Shown piece after piece: positions 6,880 through 10,206 of a stretch of DNA of 10,206 nt; the stretch's first letter is position 1, and each line of letters starts with the position of its first letter. A program made the position numbers and the translations under genes. Origin of the DNA: an uncultured Coriobacteriaceae bacterium (GTDB lineage Bacteria > Actinomycetota > Coriobacteriia > Coriobacteriales > QAMH01). The notes below the pieces were generated by a model, which saw only the letters and a program-made list of their open reading frames with translations, did no database searches and was not told the DNA's origin. Location of the stretch: the NCBI GenBank assembly GCA_902783925.1, contig CACZSV010000027.1:1-10206 (forward strand), given 5' to 3'.

Positions 6880-6886
6880 GAGGTGA
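6878..6886 (+). promoter_or_regulatory. Near-perfect ribosome-binding site overlapping the ABC1 stop
   Basis: AGGAGGTGA shares two bases with the TAG stop at 6877-6879, and its AGGAGG core lies 7 bases before ATG 6891. Translation of the two ABC subunits is therefore coupled, which favours equal amounts of each. Confidence 0.8.
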
Positions 6887-6890
6887 GGAC

Positions 6891-9071
6891 ATGGGCATAT
6901 TCGACGAGCAAATTCGAGAGCGCAAACGCAACGACCAGGAGCTGTTCGAAGATTCCATTTTGCGCATGGCCTCCGCCGTAGTGGGCAAGGAAACCGCAGG
7001 CTCGATGGCTACCGAACGCATCGTGACAAAACAGGCCGTCGACGACATCCTGAAGTTCTACCGCATCAAGCCCGTCGACATTCCCTCGCATGTCAACGCC
7101 CCTGAAGAGCAGTTGGAATACGCCTTGCGCCCCCATGGCATCATGCACCGCATGGTGGAATTATCGGACGGGTGGTATAAAGATGCATTTGGCCCCATGA
7201 TCGCCTATCGCGTGTCCGACGGGGCACCAGTGCCTTTATTCCCCTTGCAGTATCGCGGATATTGGTTCCGCGACGAAACCGGACGCAGAGTGACCGTGAA
7301 CGCCAGCAACGCACGTGACTTCGCGTTCGAGGCGCGCTGCTTCTATCGGCCGCTGCCACTTGGCAAAATTGGCATACGAGATCTTGTAACCTATATGCGG
7401 CAATGCCTCAACGCGGTTGATGTCGCGCTGCTCGTCGTTATCAGCTTGATCGTCACACTCATCGGCATGCTCTTACCGCCCATCGTCAAGATTCTAACCG
7501 GCTACGTGGCAAATACCGGGAGCTACATAGTCCTATGGTCTACGGCAGCGTTCTTACTTTGCACAGCACTTGCGCAACAATTGATGAAAGCCTCGCGCGA
7601 GATATCGGTCAACCGCATACTCACAAAGGTTTCCATATCCGTAACCTCGGCGTTCATGATGCGCATACTCAGCCTACCGGCAAAGTTTTTCCACAATTAC
7701 AGCGCTGGCGAACTGGCAAGCCGTAGCATGGCAGCTAAATCCCTCGTGGAGCTGCTCATCTCGAGCACACTCTCGCTTGGCATCACTGCACTATTCTCGC
7801 TTCTGTATGTGGTGCAAATCGGCGCCTTCGCGCCGTCTCTTATGTGGCCGGCTGTTGCGATTATCGCGGCAACTGTCTTGGTCATGCTCGTTACCTCGCT
7901 CATGCAAATGCGCGTCACGCGCCAGCAGATGGAATATGCCGCCAAAGAAAACGGCAAGAGCTTCGCGTTTATCCACGGTGTGCAAAAGGTCAAACTTGCC
8001 GGCGCGGAAAAACGCGTTTTTGCCCAGTGGGCCCGCTCCTACACAAAAAGTGCCGAGTTGCAGTACAATCCGCCGTTCTTCCTGAAGATAAGCAGCGCCG
8101 TGAGCACCGGAATCTCGCTTGCCGGTGCGATCGCGCTCTATTTCTTGGCCGCCACGACAGGCGTATCCCCCTCAGACTACATCGCGTTTTTCGCAGCCTA
8201 TGGCATGGTCATGGGCGCGTTTACATCTCTAGCCGGCGTCGTGCAGGCGGGTGCACAGATCAGGCCGTATCTCAACATGATGGAGCCAATACTTAATGCA
8301 GAGCCTGAAGTCGCTGAAAACAAGGAGATGCTCACGGGGCTTACCGGCCGTATCGAGCTATCCGGCATCCGCTTTCGTTACGGCGAGGACATGCCCTACG
8401 TCATCGACGGCATGGACTTGACCATCCGCCCGGGCGAGTACGTGGCCATCGTTGGTAAATCGGGCTGCGGCAAGTCGACGCTCGTGCGCCTGTTGCTCGG
8501 CTTCGAAAAACCAGAGAAAGGTGCCATCTACTACGACGGCAAAGATCTGGCGGGCATTGACCTGCGCTCGCTTCGACGCCGCATCGGGGCAGTCACGCAA
8601 GACGGCAGCCTCTTTCAGGAGGATATCTACAGCAACATCACGGTATCAGCTCCGCATCTCTCGGAAAAAGAGGCCTGGGAGGCAGCTGAGATTGCAGGCA
8701 TTGCCGAGGACATCCGCGCAATGCCAATGGGCATGCAGACAATGATTTCCGAGGGCGCAGGCGGCATATCCGGTGGGCAGAAGCAACGCCTCATGATCGC
8801 ACGTGCCGTAGCGCCAAAACCGCGGATCCTCATTTTCGACGAAGCCACGAGCGCTCTCGACAACAAGACTCAAAAGCAGGTCTCCGCATCGCTCGATGCC
8901 TTGAAGTGCACACGCATTGTCATCGCGCACCGGCTATCTACCATTAGAAATTGTGATCGCATCCTGTATCTGGAAAATGGGCACATCACCGAAGACGGTA
9001 CATACGACGAGCTTATCGCAGCAAATGGAAAATTTGCAGAGCTTGTGGAACGTCAGCGCCTCGATATATGA
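6891..9071 (+). CDS. NHLM-type ABC exporter, second permease/ATPase subunit
   Basis: A 726-residue ABC half-transporter. The first 160 residues are a soluble domain typical of the NHLM second subunit, with DGWYKDAFGPMIAYR, VPLFPLQYRGYWF and FYRPLPLG; its role is unknown, but it has no peptidase motif. The membrane domain spans about 175-450 (first helix near 177-200). The ATPase carries Walker A GKSGCGKST (522-530), a Q-loop VTQDGSLF, ISGGQ (626-630), Walker B IFDEATSALD (Asp650, Glu651) and His680, so both ATP sites of the putative heterodimer look competent. It starts 11 bases after the ABC1 stop. Together with ABC1 and the short adaptor it makes the characteristic NHLM exporter trio. The cargo is unknown, as no leader-bearing peptide gene is evident in the window. 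Confidence 0.93.
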   Translation: MGIFDEQIRERKRNDQELFEDSILRMASAVVGKETAGSMATERIVTKQAVDDILKFYRIKPVDIPSHVNAPEEQLEYALRPHGIMHRMVELSDGWYKDAFGPMIAYRVSDGAPVPLFPLQYRGYWFRDETGRRVTVNASNARDFAFEARCFYRPLPLGKIGIRDLVTYMRQCLNAVDVALLVVISLIVTLIGMLLPPIVKILTGYVANTGSYIVLWSTAAFLLCTALAQQLMKASREISVNRILTKVSISVTSAFMMRILSLPAKFFHNYSAGELASRSMAAKSLVELLISSTLSLGITALFSLLYVVQIGAFAPSLMWPAVAIIAATVLVMLVTSLMQMRVTRQQMEYAAKENGKSFAFIHGVQKVKLAGAEKRVFAQWARSYTKSAELQYNPPFFLKISSAVSTGISLAGAIALYFLAATTGVSPSDYIAFFAAYGMVMGAFTSLAGVVQAGAQIRPYLNMMEPILNAEPEVAENKEMLTGLTGRIELSGIRFRYGEDMPYVIDGMDLTIRPGEYVAIVGKSGCGKSTLVRLLLGFEKPEKGAIYYDGKDLAGIDLRSLRRRIGAVTQDGSLFQEDIYSNITVSAPHLSEKEAWEAAEIAGIAEDIRAMPMGMQTMISEGAGGISGGQKQRLMIARAVAPKPRILIFDEATSALDNKTQKQVSASLDALKCTRIVIAHRLSTIRNCDRILYLENGHITEDGTYDELIAANGKFAELVERQRLDI

Positions 9072-9163
9072 AGCAAAACAGTCCTTTGCTCGTATATACT
9101 ATGCGAAACAGGTTGAATAGTGAGTTCCGAGCGCACAGCTCTGGTTCGCATGAAGGAATACCT

Positions 9164-9295
9164 GTGAAATACGTCAAGCTAGTACCATTTGTTTCAGACC
9201 AGGTGCAGAAAATGCAGTTGACGCGAGAGCAAACATACAGCAGGTCACGTGCCCGACTTGCGGTGAGCCTGGAGAATCACACCAGAATCATATAA
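9164..9295 (+). CDS. Possible small peptide, 43 residues, between ABC2 and the 5TM sensor
   Basis: A GTG at 9164 is preceded by AAGGA (9153-9157) at a 6-base spacing and opens 43 codons to TAA 9293-9295. The peptide starts VKYVKLVPFVSDQVQK and becomes arginine- and serine-rich with no cysteine or double glycine. The same frame reaches back to an ATG at 9068 that overlaps the ABC2 stop (75 residues), but that start has no ribosome-binding site. The alternative frame one base back encodes a more protein-like tail, NAVDARANIQQ then CPTCGEPGESH, ending at TAG 9313-9315; it lacks an ATG, GTG or TTG start. The small gene may therefore be a frameshifted or decayed zinc-ribbon-like peptide, an intact unknown peptide, or nothing. 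The rest of the spacer (9072-9163) shows no gene. Confidence 0.3.
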   Translation: MKYVKLVPFVSDQVQKMQLTREQTYSRSRARLAVSLENHTRII

Positions 9296-9301
9296 CACGG
9301 G

Positions 9302-9308
9302 AGGGGAG
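9302..9308 (+). promoter_or_regulatory. Ribosome-binding site fixing the TTG start at 9316
   Basis: AGGGGAG lies 7 bases before TTG 9316, within a purine-rich run (GGGAGGGGAG, 9299-9308). An in-frame TAG at 9313-9315 touches the TTG, so no earlier start is possible, and the next in-frame ATG (codon 67) would cut into the membrane domain. Confidence 0.75.
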
Positions 9309-9315
9309 CGCATAG

Positions 9316-10206
9316 TTGAATAGCGTCATTATCGCACAGTTTGCATTTGCAACGGCACTACCGCCTGTTGCGTGTGCGTTGCTGACGCTATTGCGCCGTC
9401 ATCCACGTGTAGCCGATATTCCCGAACGCGGCTGGCAAGTTATCGTTGGCGTCGTGTTCGGGCTTATTGCCATCTATGGCACCGAAGCGGGCATCCCCGC
9501 AGACGGCGCCGTGATGAACGTGCGCGATGCCGCTCCTCTTGCCGCAGGCCTATTCTTCGGCGGTCCGGCAGGCATCATTGCAGGCGTTATCGGCGGCGTG
9601 GAGCGTTGGCTGTCTGTGATGTGGGGTGTTGGCGAGTTCACGCAGGTAGCATGTAGCTTGGGCACTATATTTGCCGGCGTATATGCGGCATTTTTGCGCA
9701 AGTATTTCTTCAACCGCCATATTCCCAACCTTGCCTTTGCGTTTGCAACAGGCGTCGTGGCCGAGGTCATGCATCTTATGCTTGTCTTCGTCATACATAC
9801 CGATCAGGTGGCTCGCGCGTTCGAAGTCACGCAAGCGTGCGCGCTGCCCATGATCACGTGCGTCGGCCTATCCACCTTGCTCTGTTCGCTGACGATGTCG
9901 CTTTTGAAGCACCAGCCTCTCTTAACACCTCCCGGCGAGCGCAATGTGGCGCGTATCCTGCACACTCGCATGCTCATTGGCGTTGTTGCGGCTTTCGTCA
10001 TCACCATGGGATTCACGGCGTTCCTCCAGACGAACCTCTCGCGAACCGAAGCCGAGGAGCTTTTGCAGCTGAACGTCGAGGACGTCAAGCGCGACATCAT
10101 GAATGCTTCCGACAATAATCTGCTGGAGATAACGCAGCATGCTGCAGCAGCGCTTCCCGTGGCAGCTAATGCGAACAGCGACGGGTGCGTTCGGTTCGCA
10201 ACCGAG
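9316..10206 (+). CDS. LytS-type 5TM membrane sensor protein, C-terminus beyond window (partial)
   Basis: The first 297 residues of a larger signalling protein that is open at the right edge. Helices by eye lie at about 5-26, 40-60, 75-97, 110-127, 138-160, 175-196 and 216-238. Residues 68-98 carry the hallmark of the 5TM-5TMR_LYT family (NVRDAAPLAAGLFFGGPAG, then GGVERW), a membrane receptor module found on LytS-like histidine kinases, diguanylate cyclases and SpoIIE-type phosphatases. After the last helix comes a helical outside segment (LSRTEAEELLQLNVEDVKRD and on) that looks like the start of a second sensor domain. In related actinobacteria such proteins often end in a SpoIIE/PP2C phosphatase, but the output domain is not visible here. 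It starts at TTG with a strong ribosome-binding site and follows the exporter in the same direction, 244 bases after the ABC2 stop, so it is probably in the same operon or regulon. Confidence 0.85.
   Translation, partial: MNSVIIAQFAFATALPPVACALLTLLRRHPRVADIPERGWQVIVGVVFGLIAIYGTEAGIPADGAVMNVRDAAPLAAGLFFGGPAGIIAGVIGGVERWLSVMWGVGEFTQVACSLGTIFAGVYAAFLRKYFFNRHIPNLAFAFATGVVAEVMHLMLVFVIHTDQVARAFEVTQACALPMITCVGLSTLLCSLTMSLLKHQPLLTPPGERNVARILHTRMLIGVVAAFVITMGFTAFLQTNLSRTEAEELLQLNVEDVKRDIMNASDNNLLEITQHAAAALPVAANANSDGCVRFATE

Noticed and set aside
9072..9100. TATACT (9095-9100) as a promoter for the 5TM sensor gene
   Set aside because: No acceptable -35 box lies 15-19 bases upstream, so an internal promoter is not supported.
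9112..9323. Nine-base direct repeat GTTGAATAG at 9112-9120 and 9315-9323
   Set aside because: Too short to indicate a duplication or attachment site; the flanking bases do not match.

Overview
The window has moderately high GC (mid-50s per cent by eye, not counted), strong Shine-Dalgarno sites on its tightly packed genes, and protein families that suggest a gut or oral anaerobic actinobacterium of the class Coriobacteriia (Eggerthellales-like). That placement is an inference from gene style, not a database match.

Layout: two divergent blocks flank an intergenic region at about 3942-4292. On the minus strand, reading leftwards from the divide, are a MarR-family regulator (3492-3941), a radical SAM/SPASM-type enzyme (1923-3446), and a large four-segment membrane sensor-like protein. 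The last starts at 1814 and stays open to the left edge (1-1814, at least 604 codons). It has no Shine-Dalgarno site, and a promoter-like element ends 7 bases before its ATG, so it may be expressed from a leaderless transcript. A long imperfect hairpin separates it from the radical SAM gene.

On the plus strand is a tightly spaced operon: a very short HlyD-like membrane adaptor (4293-4694), an NHLM/NHLP-type ABC exporter with an N-terminal C39 peptidase-like domain (4708-6879), its usual partner ABC permease/ATPase (6891-9071), a 244-base spacer holding a possible small peptide gene (9164-9295), and the start of a LytS-type 5TM membrane sensor that runs off the right edge (9316-10206). The shared stop/Shine-Dalgarno bases show that the first three genes are translated as a unit.

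How the genes may work together: the adaptor and two ABC proteins form a complete NHLM (nitrile hydratase leader microcin)-type export machine by family membership. Two details suggest it is not a standard bacteriocin processor. The C39 domain keeps its cysteine, glutamine and aspartate but has glycine where the catalytic histidine should be. The adaptor is reduced to one membrane helix plus about 80 residues. No leader peptide or peptide-modifying enzyme is evident in the operon. The following 5TM protein probably brings a signalling module to the locus; its output domain lies outside the window.

Most notable: the probably non-proteolytic C39 domain, the minimal adaptor, the small ORF in the spacer with an overlapping CPTCG-type zinc-ribbon-like reading frame, and the unusual left-edge sensor protein.
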